A DNA stretch of 7,599 bases from contig JAJRRZ010000091.1 of NCBI GenBank assembly GCA_024279045.1, forward strand, positions 1 through 7,599, given 5' to 3'. Source of the stretch: Alphaproteobacteria bacterium (GTDB lineage Bacteria; Pseudomonadota; Alphaproteobacteria; Rhizobiales; Aestuariivirgaceae). Made by a program: the position numbers and the translations under genes. This document shows, in pieces, positions 1 to 7,449 of this stretch. Below the pieces are notes generated by a model. It had not been told where the DNA came from. It searched no databases and saw only the letters and a program-made list of their open reading frames with translations. Position 1 is the first letter of the stretch. Each line of letters opens with the position of its first letter.

Positions 1-3
1 AAA

Positions 4-1074
4 ATGTCTCAGGCAAAGCTGAAACTGGTGGAAGGCAAAGAGACCGGCATGGACAAGCAAAAGGCGTTGCAGGCGGCGCTCAGCCAGATCGAGCGGGCCT
101 TCGGCAAGGGCTCGGTGATGAAGCTGGGCGACAACAAGGCCATCGAGGTGGAGGCCATCCCCACCGGCTCGCTGGGGCTGGACATCGCGCTGGGCATCGG
201 TGGCCTGCCCAAGGGGCGCGTCATCGAGGTGTTCGGGCCGGAATCCTCCGGCAAGACGACGCTGGCCCTGCACGTGGTGGCCGAGGCCCAGAAGCAGGGC
301 GGCGTGTGCGCCTTTGTCGATGCCGAGCACGCACTCGACCCCGTCTATGCCCAGCGTCTGGGCGTGAATGTGGACGAGCTGCTCATCTCCCAGCCCGACA
401 CCGGCGAACAGGCGCTGGAAATTGCCGACACGCTGGTGCGCTCCGGGGCCATCGAGGTGCTGGTCATCGACTCCGTCGCCGCCCTCACGCCCAAGGCCGA
501 GCTGGAGGGCGAAATGGGCGACTCGCTGCCCGGCCTGCAGGCGCGGCTCATGAGCCAGGCGCTGCGCAAGCTTACCGCCTCCATCTCGCGCTCGAACTGC
601 ATGGTCATCTTCATCAACCAGATCCGCCACAAGATCGGCGTGATGTTCGGCAGCCCGGAAACCACCACCGGCGGCAACGCCCTGAAGTTCTACGCCTCCG
701 TGCGGCTGGACATTCGCCGCATCGGCGCCATCAAGGACCGCGACCAGGTCATCGGCAACCATACCCGCGTGAAGGTGGTGAAGAACAAGGTTGCCCCGCC
801 GTTCCGCCAGGTGGAGTTCGACATCATGTATGGCGAGGGCATCTCCAAGACTGGCGAGCTGCTAGACCTTGGCGTCGCCGCCGGCATCGTCGAGAAGTCC
901 GGCTCGTGGTATTCCTACAATTCCCAGCGCATCGGCCAGGGGCGCGAGAACGCCAAGAAGTTTCTTGCCGAACACCCTGAAGTGGCGGAGGAAATCGAGC
1001 AGGCTATCCGCGCCAATGCAGGCCTGGTGGCAGAAAAGGTCATCAAGCCCGGCGAACCCGCCGCCGACGACTGA
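4..1074 (+). CDS. recA: Recombinase RecA
   Basis: RecA is the ATP-dependent DNA strand-exchange protein. It forms filaments on single-stranded DNA, drives homologous recombination and stimulates LexA self-cleavage in the SOS response. The 356-residue length is normal. Visible are Walker A GPESSGKT (residues 78-85), the catalytic Glu108 in DAEHALD, Walker B VLVIDS (152-157), the L1 region EMGDSLPGLQARL (170-182) and the L2 DNA-binding loop from NQIRHKIGVMFG through TTTGGNALKFYASVR (205-234). The acidic tail ends EPAADD. The start at 4 is preferred because alphaproteobacterial RecA proteins typically begin with MSQ/MAQ..L.LVE before the MDKxKAL segment; a second in-frame Met lies at residue 16 (position 49). 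Only three bases precede the start, so its ribosome binding site and LexA operator are not visible. One oddity is His209 in L2, where Met is usual. alaS follows after 357 bases. Confidence 0.98.
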   Translation: MSQAKLKLVEGKETGMDKQKALQAALSQIERAFGKGSVMKLGDNKAIEVEAIPTGSLGLDIALGIGGLPKGRVIEVFGPESSGKTTLALHVVAEAQKQGGVCAFVDAEHALDPVYAQRLGVNVDELLISQPDTGEQALEIADTLVRSGAIEVLVIDSVAALTPKAELEGEMGDSLPGLQARLMSQALRKLTASISRSNCMVIFINQIRHKIGVMFGSPETTTGGNALKFYASVRLDIRRIGAIKDRDQVIGNHTRVKVVKNKVAPPFRQVEFDIMYGEGISKTGELLDLGVAAGIVEKSGSWYSYNSQRIGQGRENAKKFLAEHPEVAEEIEQAIRANAGLVAEKVIKPGEPAADD

Positions 1075-1115
1075 CCGCAGCCCTGCCAGCAGGCGCAGAG
1101 GAGTGCAGGCAATGG

Positions 1116-1146
1116 CCGGTCGGGGGCAGCCCCGACCGGGATGTTT
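1116..1146 (+). terminator. Hairpin after recA, possible terminator
   Basis: A perfect 10-bp stem (CCGGTCGGGG at 1116-1125 with CCCCGACCGG at 1130-1139) closes a four-base GCAG loop 42 bases after the recA stop. It is followed by GATGTTT, so the T tract is only three bases. It could be a weak or factor-assisted recA terminator, or a 3'-end stabilising hairpin. The T-rich hairpin at 1218-1268 is a better candidate for full termination. Confidence 0.45.
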
Positions 1147-1217
1147 CCGGCAGAGGCACCGCCAGGATCCCCGCGGCCATGCAGGGTGCGGGCAAGCAGG
1201 TAACGCCTGCCTTGGAA

Positions 1218-1268
1218 AGACCGTCAGCAGAGCAGGGCAGGCTGATGGTCTGCCGTTGTGTGTTTTTT
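1218..1268 (+). terminator. Putative intrinsic terminator downstream of recA
   Basis: AGACCGTCAGC (1218-1228) pairs with GCTGATGGTCT (1241-1251) over 11 positions, one of them a G-U wobble, with a 12-base loop. A T-rich tract with six consecutive T (1263-1268) follows within a few bases. This is the usual shape of a Rho-independent terminator, here about 145 bases after the recA stop. The loop and right arm can also pair differently: GCCTGCC (1205-1211) with GGCAGGC (1236-1242), and GGCAG (1236-1240) with CTGCC (1250-1254). Conditional termination is therefore conceivable, though not shown. Confidence 0.45.
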
Positions 1269-1313
1269 GTCCATCCATGCCGCCGCCGGCTGTTGCATCT
1301 CGTGGCAAAAGGC

Positions 1314-1342
1314 TTGCGTGCGCACCCGGAAACCGCCATATC
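1314..1342 (+). promoter_or_regulatory. Candidate alaS promoter
   Basis: TTGCGT (1314-1319) and CATATC (1337-1342) are separated by 17 bases, the optimal spacing for a sigma70-type promoter. They lie after the two recA-side hairpins and about 90 bases before the alaS start. The -10 match is modest (three of six consensus bases). The placement is plausible, but it rests on pattern alone. Confidence 0.28.
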
Positions 1343-1415
1343 ACTGCCGAAACAAACGCGCCCGCGCCATTCACGGCACAACAGGGCAGGGCGCATGCAC
1401 AACGGCAAACAGCGC

Positions 1416-1420
1416 AGGAG
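1416..1420 (+). promoter_or_regulatory. alaS ribosome binding site
   Basis: AGGAG lies 11 bases before the ATG at 1432, slightly farther than ideal. It supports 1432 as the alaS start over the upstream in-frame codons reaching back to 1258, which would add 58 residues without family resemblance. Confidence 0.6.
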
Positions 1421-1431
1421 CAAGGCGTGCC

Positions 1432-4104
1432 ATGCAGGGCAGTGGCGTCAATGACATTCGCAAGGCGTTTCTCGATTATTTTCACCGGCACGGCCACGAG
1501 GTGGTGCCGTCCAGCCCCCTGGTGCCGCGCAACGACCCCACGCTGATGTTCACCAACGCCGGCATGGTGCAGTTCAAGAACGTCTTCACCGGGCTGGAGA
1601 CACGCCCCTACAGCACCGCCACCACCGCCCAGAAATGCCTGCGCGCCGGCGGCAAGCACAACGACCTGGACAACGTCGGCTACACCGCGCGCCATCACAC
1701 CTTCTTCGAGATGCTGGGCAATTTCTCCTTCGGCGATTACTTCAAGGAGCGCGCCATCGAGCTGGCCTGGAACCTCGTTACGAAGGAGTTCGCCCTGCCC
1801 GAAGAGCGCCTGCTGGTTACCGTCTACATCGACGATGACGAAGCCTTCGAGCTGTGGAAGAAGATCGCCGGTCTGCCTGATGAGAAGATCATCCGCATCG
1901 CCGGCTCCGACAACTTCTGGTCCATGGGCGACACCGGCCCGTGCGGGCCGTGCTCGGAGATCTTCTATGATCATGGCGAGCACATCCCCGGCGGCCCGCC
2001 CGGCAGTCCGGACGAAGACGGCGACCGCTTCGTGGAGATCTGGAACCTCGTGTTCATGCAATACGACCAGATCAGCCCCGACGAGCGCGTGCCGCTGCCC
2101 AGGCCGTCCATCGACACCGGCATGGGGCTGGAGCGCATCGCCGCGGTATTGCAGGGCACCCATGACAATTACGAGATCGACCTGTTCCGCAATCTCGTCG
2201 CCGCCATCGAGGATCTCGCGGGCGTGAAGGCCGAGGGCGAGCGCAAGGCCTCGCACCGTGTCATTGCCGATCACCTGCGCGCATCCGCCTTCGTGGTGGC
2301 CGATGGCGTGCTGCCCTCCAACGAGGGCCGCGGCTACGTGCTGCGCCGCATCATGCGCCGCGCCATCCGCCACATCGAGATGCTCGGCGTGAAGGAGCCG
2401 ATGTTCCACAAGCTGGTGCCGGCGCTGATCAGCGAGATGGGCGATGCCTACCCGGAGCTGAAGGAGGCGCAGGAACTCATCGAGGACACGCTGCTGCTGG
2501 AGGAAACCCGCTTCCGCGAGACCCTCTCGCGCGGCCTGAAGCTGCTGGAGGAAGCCGCCGCCAGCCTGAAACAGGGCGATGTATTCCCCGGCGAGGTGGC
2601 CTTCAGGCTCTATGATACCTACGGCTTCCCGCTGGATCTCACCGAGGACGTGCTGCGCGCCCGCGGCATCACCGTGGACAAGGCAGCCTTCGATGCGGCC
2701 ATGGAGGAGCAGCGCGCCCGCGCGCGTGCCAGTTGGGCCGGCTCCGGCGAGCAGAAGGACGAGGCGGTATGGTTCGCCTTGCGCGAGGAAGTGGGCGCAA
2801 CGGAGTTTCTCGGCTACGATACGGAAGAGGCCGAGGCCACCCTGCGGGCCATTGTTCGCGGCGGCGAGCGCGCCGAGGAGCTGCACGAAGGCGAGGAAGC
2901 CGCGCTTGTCTTCAACCAGACGCCTTTCTATGCGGAAGGCGGTGGCCAGGTGGGCGACAAGGGCATCATTCGCACCCGCTCCGGCGCGCTGTTCCGCGTA
3001 ACCGACACGAAAAAGCGTGCCGACGGCATCTTTGCCCACATGGGCGTGTTGGAAAAGGGCGCGCTGCAGGTTGGCGAGGAGGCGGTGCTGGAAGTCGATC
3101 ACACCCTGCGCGCCGACACCCGCCGCCATCACTCCGCCACCCACCTGCTGCACGAGGCCTTGCGCCAGGTGCTGGGCACCCATGTCATGCAGAAAGGCTC
3201 GCTGGTGGCGCCCGACCGCCTGCGTTTCGACTTCGCGCACCCGAAGGCCATGAGCGCGGAGGAGGTGCACAAGGTGGAGGACCTGGTCAACCGCGTCATC
3301 GCCCAGAACGACGAGGTCATCACCCGCCTGATGAACATCGACGAGGCCCGCGCCGCCGGAGCCATGGCCCTGTTCGGCGAGAAATACGACGACGAGGTGC
3401 GTGTGGTGGCCATGGGCCGCCAGCCGGAGGGCACCGGCAACAAGGAAACCTTCTCGATGGAGCTGTGCGGCGGTACCCATGTCAGCCGCACCGGCGACAT
3501 CGGCCTGCTGAAGGTGGTGTCCGAAAGCGCCTCCGCCGCCGGGGTGCGGCGCATCGAGGCGCTGGCCGGCACCAGGGCGCTGGAATATCTGGAGCAGCAG
3601 GAGAAGCTGCTGCACGAGGCCGCCGCCATGCTCAAGGTCAAGCCCGAGCAGGTGCCCGGGCGCATCTCCGCCCTGCTGGAAGAGCGCCGCAAGCTGGAGC
3701 GCGAGCTGGCTGAGACGAAGAAGAAGCTGGCCATGGGCGGCGGCACCGGCGCGGCGGACGAGGTGGAGGAAATCGGCGGCGTGAAGGTGCTGCTGAAGCA
3801 GGTGGAGGGCATCGCGCCGAAGGAGCTGCGCGGCCTGGCCGACGCCGCCAAGGGGCGGCTGAAGTCCGGCGTGGTGGTGATCGTCGATGTGGTGGACGGC
3901 AAGGCGGCTATCGTTGCCGGCGTTACCGATGATCTGACGGACCGCATCAACGCGGTGGATCTGGTGCGCGCTGCTGCCGCGGTGGTAGGTGGCAAGGGTG
4001 GCGGTGGCCGCCCCGACCTCGCCCAGGCCGGCGGCCCCGACGCCACGAAGGCCGAAGAAGCCCTGAAGGCCGTGCGCGAAAAACTCGCCGCCCTGAGCGC
4101 ATGA
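1432..4104 (+). CDS. alaS: Alanyl-tRNA synthetase (AlaRS)
   Basis: This cytoplasmic class II synthetase charges tRNA-Ala with alanine and hydrolyses mischarged Ser- and Gly-tRNA-Ala. The 890-residue length is normal. The aminoacylation domain comes first, with SSPLVPRNDPTLMFTNAG (27-44), QKCLRAGGKHNDLDN (67-81), RHHTFFEMLGNFSFGDYF (87-104), GDTGPCGPCSEIFYDHG (166-182) and class II motif 3 DTGMGLERIA (228-237). The editing domain has NQTPFYAEGGGQVGD (495-509) and the zinc-binding set HSATH (His567, His571) plus CGGTH (Cys679, His683). A coiled region (about 716-768) leads to the C-Ala domain with GKGGGGRPDLAQAGG (854-868). All key residues are present. The start at 1432 gives MQGSGVNDIRKAFLDYF, matching usual AlaRS N-termini. 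The gene sits downstream of recA, an order common in alphaproteobacteria, but the 357-base gap with hairpins suggests separate transcription. Confidence 0.98.
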   Translation: MQGSGVNDIRKAFLDYFHRHGHEVVPSSPLVPRNDPTLMFTNAGMVQFKNVFTGLETRPYSTATTAQKCLRAGGKHNDLDNVGYTARHHTFFEMLGNFSFGDYFKERAIELAWNLVTKEFALPEERLLVTVYIDDDEAFELWKKIAGLPDEKIIRIAGSDNFWSMGDTGPCGPCSEIFYDHGEHIPGGPPGSPDEDGDRFVEIWNLVFMQYDQISPDERVPLPRPSIDTGMGLERIAAVLQGTHDNYEIDLFRNLVAAIEDLAGVKAEGERKASHRVIADHLRASAFVVADGVLPSNEGRGYVLRRIMRRAIRHIEMLGVKEPMFHKLVPALISEMGDAYPELKEAQELIEDTLLLEETRFRETLSRGLKLLEEAAASLKQGDVFPGEVAFRLYDTYGFPLDLTEDVLRARGITVDKAAFDAAMEEQRARARASWAGSGEQKDEAVWFALREEVGATEFLGYDTEEAEATLRAIVRGGERAEELHEGEEAALVFNQTPFYAEGGGQVGDKGIIRTRSGALFRVTDTKKRADGIFAHMGVLEKGALQVGEEAVLEVDHTLRADTRRHHSATHLLHEALRQVLGTHVMQKGSLVAPDRLRFDFAHPKAMSAEEVHKVEDLVNRVIAQNDEVITRLMNIDEARAAGAMALFGEKYDDEVRVVAMGRQPEGTGNKETFSMELCGGTHVSRTGDIGLLKVVSESASAAGVRRIEALAGTRALEYLEQQEKLLHEAAAMLKVKPEQVPGRISALLEERRKLERELAETKKKLAMGGGTGAADEVEEIGGVKVLLKQVEGIAPKELRGLADAAKGRLKSGVVVIVDVVDGKAAIVAGVTDDLTDRINAVDLVRAAAAVVGGKGGGGRPDLAQAGGPDATKAEEALKAVREKLAALSA

Positions 4105-4151
4105 AACACCGGTCGATTGACGTATATGGTTTGGAACAAGCACACAGAGTA

Positions 4152-4175
4152 ACAGGGCATAAGTAACAGCCCTGT
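4152..4175 (+). terminator. Weak hairpin after alaS
   Basis: ACAGGGC (4152-4158) pairs with GCCCTGT (4169-4175) around a 10-base loop, 47 bases after the alaS stop. No T run follows (the next bases are GCGCTTTGCG), so this could be a factor-dependent terminator or a 3' stabilising structure. It is the only hairpin of note in the spacer. Confidence 0.25.
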
Positions 4176-4257
4176 GCGCTTTGCGTGCGCGCCGTGCTGA
4201 GGGCGCATTCTTCCTGTGTCTGCCGAGCAATCGTTTCCCACAGTGCATTGCCTTCTT

Positions 4258-4287
4258 TTGTGGTGAAACAAGGTGGCTTCATCTATG
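4258..4287 (+). promoter_or_regulatory. Weak promoter candidate for the restriction-modification gene
   Basis: TTGTGG (4258-4263) and TCTATG (4282-4287) are 18 bases apart and about 40 bases ahead of the ATG at 4328. Both hexamers are imperfect. A TTGACG at 4117-4122 is a better -35, but no -10 lies at suitable spacing from it. Evidence is pattern only. Confidence 0.18.
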
Positions 4288-4327
4288 GTGCCGCAAACGC
4301 CTTAATGCCTGCGGAATCACCACACGC

Positions 4328-7300
4328 ATGAAACAGACGACACTCGATATCCTGCGTCATCTTGCTTCGCGCCCAGGCCATGATGAGGTGAAAGCCGACT
4401 TCAGGCAGTTGCTTGTCGAAGAGTTCGGCGCTGATATCAACGAGCTGGATTTCGAACGCCGGGTGCCAGAGGTGCGTGGCAGATTGGATGCCCTTATTGG
4501 ACGCACGGTATTCGAGGCAAAGTCCAATCTTTCGCGTGAATTGCGTGATGTGCGCCGTCGCCTGCCGGATTATCTGAAGGAGCGCGAACGGGCCGAGGGT
4601 GAAAAGTTCGTGGGTATCGCCAGCGATGGCCTTGAGTGGATGGCATTTGAGCTGGAAGGCGACGAGCTGGTCGAAATCGGGCGCAAAGTGCTGGACCCCG
4701 ATGATAGTGAAAGATTCCTGGCCTGGCTGGACAGTGTGCTGGCGCTGAAAAGCTCCCTGCCACCGGATGCGCTCACCATAAAAGCCGAACTGGGGCAGGA
4801 TTCCGTGGCTTACCGCCGCGCTCGCACGAAACTGGAAGAGCTATGGCGGCAGTTGAAGGACGACCCCACAGCGATGCTGAAGCAGCAGCTTTGGGCGTCT
4901 TTGCTGAAACTGGTCTATGGCCGCGACGCACAAAACGACGAACTGTGGCTGCAGCATACCTATCTGGTCATCACCGCCAAGACCATTGCTACCGCGGTCG
5001 TGGGATTGCACGAGGAAGACCCCGAACGCCTGCTCTCTGGCGAGGCATTTTCAGCCAGTGGCATTTCCGGCGCGGTGGAAAGCGATTTTTTCGACTGGGT
5101 GCTGCAGTCGCCAGCCGGACATGAACTGGTGCGCCGCATTTTCAACCATGTGCGCCGTTTTCGCCTGCGCGAGGTGGAAACCGACGTGTTGAAGGTGCTT
5201 TATGAATCACTCATCGACCGTGATGAACGCCATGGCCTGGGCGAATATTACACGCCGGACTGGCTTGCTTCCAAAATCATTCGCCGCATAGTGGATTCGC
5301 CCGCCGAGCAAAAGGTGCTGGATCCTGCCTGTGGCTCCGGCACCTTTCTGTTTCATGCCGTGCGCGCCTGCCTGGCTGATGCCGAGGATGCCGGAGTCGC
5401 GCCGGGCGAGCTGGCGGCGCATGCTTGCGCGCACGTGGCGGGCATGGACATTCACCCAGTCGCTGTCATCATCGCCCGTGTTACCTACCTGTTGGCCCTC
5501 GCGCCAGTATTGGCGCGCCGCGCCGGGGGCATATCCATCCCCGTGTATCTGGGCGATTCCCTGCAGCTTTCCATCCGCGGCGGCGACATGATCGAAGACA
5601 AGGAGTTGATCATCGAGGTGCCGCCACCACCCGCTGGTATGGGCCATGGTGGTGAAACCGACGCACAGGGCAGGGAAATTCTTGCTTTTCCGGACACATT
5701 CTGCCGCGATATGGCCTTGTTCGACAAGGCCATAGAGCAAATGCGCCAGGCTACGGAAAATGGCTGGAACAGAAGCCAGGTGGAACAGGCGCTCAAACGC
5801 ATTGTCGAGCAACATTACAAGCGCGACATCAACGAGGAGGAAACGCGCGCCATAACCGACATGGGCGCCACTTACATGGTCTTCGACCGGCTGCGCCGTG
5901 TGGGACGCGACACCGTATGGGCCTATGTGGCGCGCAACCTTTCGCGTCCGCTGGCGTTGTCCGCTGCTGGTGGCTGGGCCAACGTGCTGGTGGGCAATCC
6001 GCCCTGGGTGGCCTACCGCCACATGAGCAAGGGTTTACAGAAGATTTTCAAGGCCATAGCCCGTGGAGAAAACGTTTATGTAGGTGGCAAATTGGCCACG
6101 CAAAATGATCTTGCCGCGCTGTTTGTGGTGCGCGCCACAGCACTTTACTTGCGCCCGGCGGGGCGGCTGGCCTTTGTCATGCCGCTGGCCGCGTTGAGCC
6201 GAGGACAATACGAGAAATTCCGGCGCGGCTCCTTTACCTCCACGCGGCTGCAATTTACCGAGGCCTGGACAATGGACAGTTGCCTGCAACCATTGTTTCC
6301 AGTGCCGTCATGCGTGGTGTTTGGCCGCAAGCGCGCCACCGCCCGCGCCACGCCAGACAGGGTAACGGCATTTTGCGGACAACTGCCCATGCGTGATGCG
6401 CCGGAAGCGCTGGCTGATGAGCACCTGCAGGCCACCCCCGATGCGCCCACGCCAGAACCCACCGAATTCGAGGGAGGGTCTCCATACCGAAAGCATTTTC
6501 GGCAGGGGGCCACGTTGGTGCCCCGCAAGCTTTGTCTGGTGGAGCGTGTGGCTGGTGAAGGCATCCTGGGCACGGATGCTGCCCGCCCGCGTGTGAAAAG
6601 CTGGTTGTCGCCACAGGAAAAACAGCCGTGGAAAGCTGTGCCAGCCCTGGAGGCGAACGTGGAGGAACAGTTTCTGCGGCCCGTACTGTTGGGAGAAAGC
6701 ATTCTGCCCTGGCGCATTTTCCGGCCATTTGAAGGAGTCATACCTGTCGATCCGCAAGATCACGCCGTGCTTGATGCCGAAAGTGCAGCCAACCGCGGTT
6801 TTGCGGGACTGAACGAGTGGATGCGCAAGGCGGAAGCATTGTGGATGTCGCACAGGAGTGAATCCACGCAATTGAGCCTGACGGAACAATTGGACTACTA
6901 TGGAAAATTGTCCAGCCAGTTTCCCATCCCGTCCTTGCGTGTCGTTTATGCCAAGGCGGGGCAGTGGCCGGCCAGTTGCCTGGTCAGGGACACGCGGACA
7001 GTGCTTGATCATATGCTCTACTGGTATGAGCCGCAGAGCGAAGATGAGGGCTATTATCTGGTTGCGCTCCTCAACAGCGAGGAAGTGCGCCAGCGCATTG
7101 CCCACATGCAATCACGCGGCCAGTGGGGCGCACGTCATTTCGACAAGGTATTTTTCAACCTGAACATTCCACGCTTTGATGCCGACAACGCCACCATGCG
7201 CCGCATCACGTCGCTGGCGCGGGAAGCGGAAGCCTTGACCGCGCAGCTCGAGATTCCGGCTGACACAGGCTTTCAGCGAGCGCGCAGGATGGTGCGCGAC

Positions 7301-7372
7301 GCCTTGCATGAACAGGGCGTCAGCCTGAGGTTGGATGCGCTTGTTGCCAGGCTGTTGGACAGTCGGCCGTGA
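4328..7372 (+). CDS. Single-chain (Type IIG-like) restriction-modification enzyme: nuclease, adenine-N6 methyltransferase and target recognition
   Basis: The 1014-residue protein combines three parts. Residues 1-135 look like a PD-(D/E)XK nuclease: VRGRLDALIG then VFEAKSN gives Asp54-x8-Glu63-Ala-Lys65, similar in spacing to the D..ExK of MmeI-type enzymes, with an upstream Glu20. A mostly helical linker (about 150-300) precedes a gamma-type methyltransferase core: motif X GLGEYYTP (303-310), SAM-binding motif I VLDPACGSGTF (330-340), GMDIHPVAV with Asp374, catalytic motif IV GNPPW (556-560) and GRLAFVMPL (612-620). About 180 residues separate Asp374 from NPPW. Residues from about 640 to the end are presumed to recognise the DNA target; ILPWRIFRPFEG (792-803) resembles segments found in such enzymes. 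The expected role is to methylate adenine in a specific site and cut unmodified invading DNA. The frame is intact. The ATG at 4328 has only a weak GGAA (4313-4316) upstream. Codon use is less GC-biased than in recA and alaS, suggesting acquisition. It could alternatively be a methyltransferase with an inactive nuclease. Confidence 0.85.
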   Translation: MKQTTLDILRHLASRPGHDEVKADFRQLLVEEFGADINELDFERRVPEVRGRLDALIGRTVFEAKSNLSRELRDVRRRLPDYLKERERAEGEKFVGIASDGLEWMAFELEGDELVEIGRKVLDPDDSERFLAWLDSVLALKSSLPPDALTIKAELGQDSVAYRRARTKLEELWRQLKDDPTAMLKQQLWASLLKLVYGRDAQNDELWLQHTYLVITAKTIATAVVGLHEEDPERLLSGEAFSASGISGAVESDFFDWVLQSPAGHELVRRIFNHVRRFRLREVETDVLKVLYESLIDRDERHGLGEYYTPDWLASKIIRRIVDSPAEQKVLDPACGSGTFLFHAVRACLADAEDAGVAPGELAAHACAHVAGMDIHPVAVIIARVTYLLALAPVLARRAGGISIPVYLGDSLQLSIRGGDMIEDKELIIEVPPPPAGMGHGGETDAQGREILAFPDTFCRDMALFDKAIEQMRQATENGWNRSQVEQALKRIVEQHYKRDINEEETRAITDMGATYMVFDRLRRVGRDTVWAYVARNLSRPLALSAAGGWANVLVGNPPWVAYRHMSKGLQKIFKAIARGENVYVGGKLATQNDLAALFVVRATALYLRPAGRLAFVMPLAALSRGQYEKFRRGSFTSTRLQFTEAWTMDSCLQPLFPVPSCVVFGRKRATARATPDRVTAFCGQLPMRDAPEALADEHLQATPDAPTPEPTEFEGGSPYRKHFRQGATLVPRKLCLVERVAGEGILGTDAARPRVKSWLSPQEKQPWKAVPALEANVEEQFLRPVLLGESILPWRIFRPFEGVIPVDPQDHAVLDAESAANRGFAGLNEWMRKAEALWMSHRSESTQLSLTEQLDYYGKLSSQFPIPSLRVVYAKAGQWPASCLVRDTRTVLDHMLYWYEPQSEDEGYYLVALLNSEEVRQRIAHMQSRGQWGARHFDKVFFNLNIPRFDADNATMRRITSLAREAEALTAQLEIPADTGFQRARRMVRDALHEQGVSLRLDALVARLLDSRP

Positions 7373-7387
7373 ACCGCTCCCATCCCC

Positions 7388-7417
7388 TTGACAGGCTGTA
7401 ATTTTCTATCGGCTCAT
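7388..7417 (+). promoter_or_regulatory. Possible promoter downstream of the restriction-modification gene
   Basis: A perfect consensus -35 hexamer, TTGACA (7388-7393), lies 15 bases after the stop at 7372. The best -10 at workable spacing is GCTCAT (7412-7417, 18-base spacer), matching three of six consensus bases. If used, it would transcribe the small ORF at 7450 or a short RNA ending at the hairpin at 7482-7531. It is weak because of the poor -10. Confidence 0.22.
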
Positions 7418-7449
7418 TCGTCGAGCGTGCACTATTCACAAGGCAATGC

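Larger units (their letters stand above)
1075..1431. other. recA-alaS intergenic region
   Basis: This 357-base spacer holds no gene I can support. In order it contains a perfect 10-bp GC-rich hairpin (1116-1139), a cluster of overlapping inverted repeats that includes an 11-bp stem followed by a T-rich tract (1205-1268), a candidate sigma70-type promoter (1314-1342) and the alaS ribosome binding site (1416-1420). Two reading frames stay open through it and run into alaS. Their translations are rich in Arg, Cys and Pro and look like translated non-coding DNA. The arrangement suggests recA transcription ends here and alaS starts from its own promoter; that is inference from the sequence. Confidence 0.7.
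4105..4327. other. Spacer between alaS and the restriction-modification gene
   Basis: This spacer is 223 bases long. It contains a 7-bp hairpin (4152-4175) and no clear terminator T tract. The frame of the downstream gene stays open back to a TTG at 4181, but the 49 extra residues it would add are rich in Cys, Trp and Arg and look non-coding. A weak promoter-like pair lies at 4258-4287. The spacer is the likely boundary between the conserved recA-alaS block and accessory DNA. I saw no tRNA, attachment-site duplication or insertion-sequence end in it. Confidence 0.6.

Noticed and set aside
1258..1431. N-terminal extension of AlaRS by 58 residues to an upstream ATG
   Set aside because: The extension is Cys/Arg-rich and unlike any AlaRS start, and the ATG at 1432 has a ribosome binding site and yields the normal N-terminus.
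1176..1439. Direct repeat GCCATGCAGGG at 1176-1186 and 1429-1439, the second spanning the alaS start
   Set aside because: Eleven bases shared in a GC-rich region with no extension on either side; most likely chance, and the first copy has no comparable ribosome binding site.
1112..1546. 144-codon frame starting at an ATG with AGAGGAG eight bases upstream, directly after recA
   Set aside because: The ribosome binding site is good, but the frame contains the 1116-1139 hairpin at its start, runs over the terminator-like region and overlaps alaS by 115 bases in another frame. The product looks like translated spacer DNA.
862..4248. Very long open frame on the minus strand (1128 codons) opposite alaS and the end of recA
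   Set aside because: It lies antisense to two certain genes. In GC-rich coding DNA with strong third-position bias such antisense frames stay open, and its translation is His/Leu/Ala/Gly-rich low complexity with no recognisable domain.
4181..4327. N-terminal extension of the restriction-modification protein to a TTG at 4181
   Set aside because: The 49 added residues are Cys/Trp/Arg-rich and spacer-like. The sequence from the ATG at 4328 starts with an ordinary helix leading into the nuclease motif.
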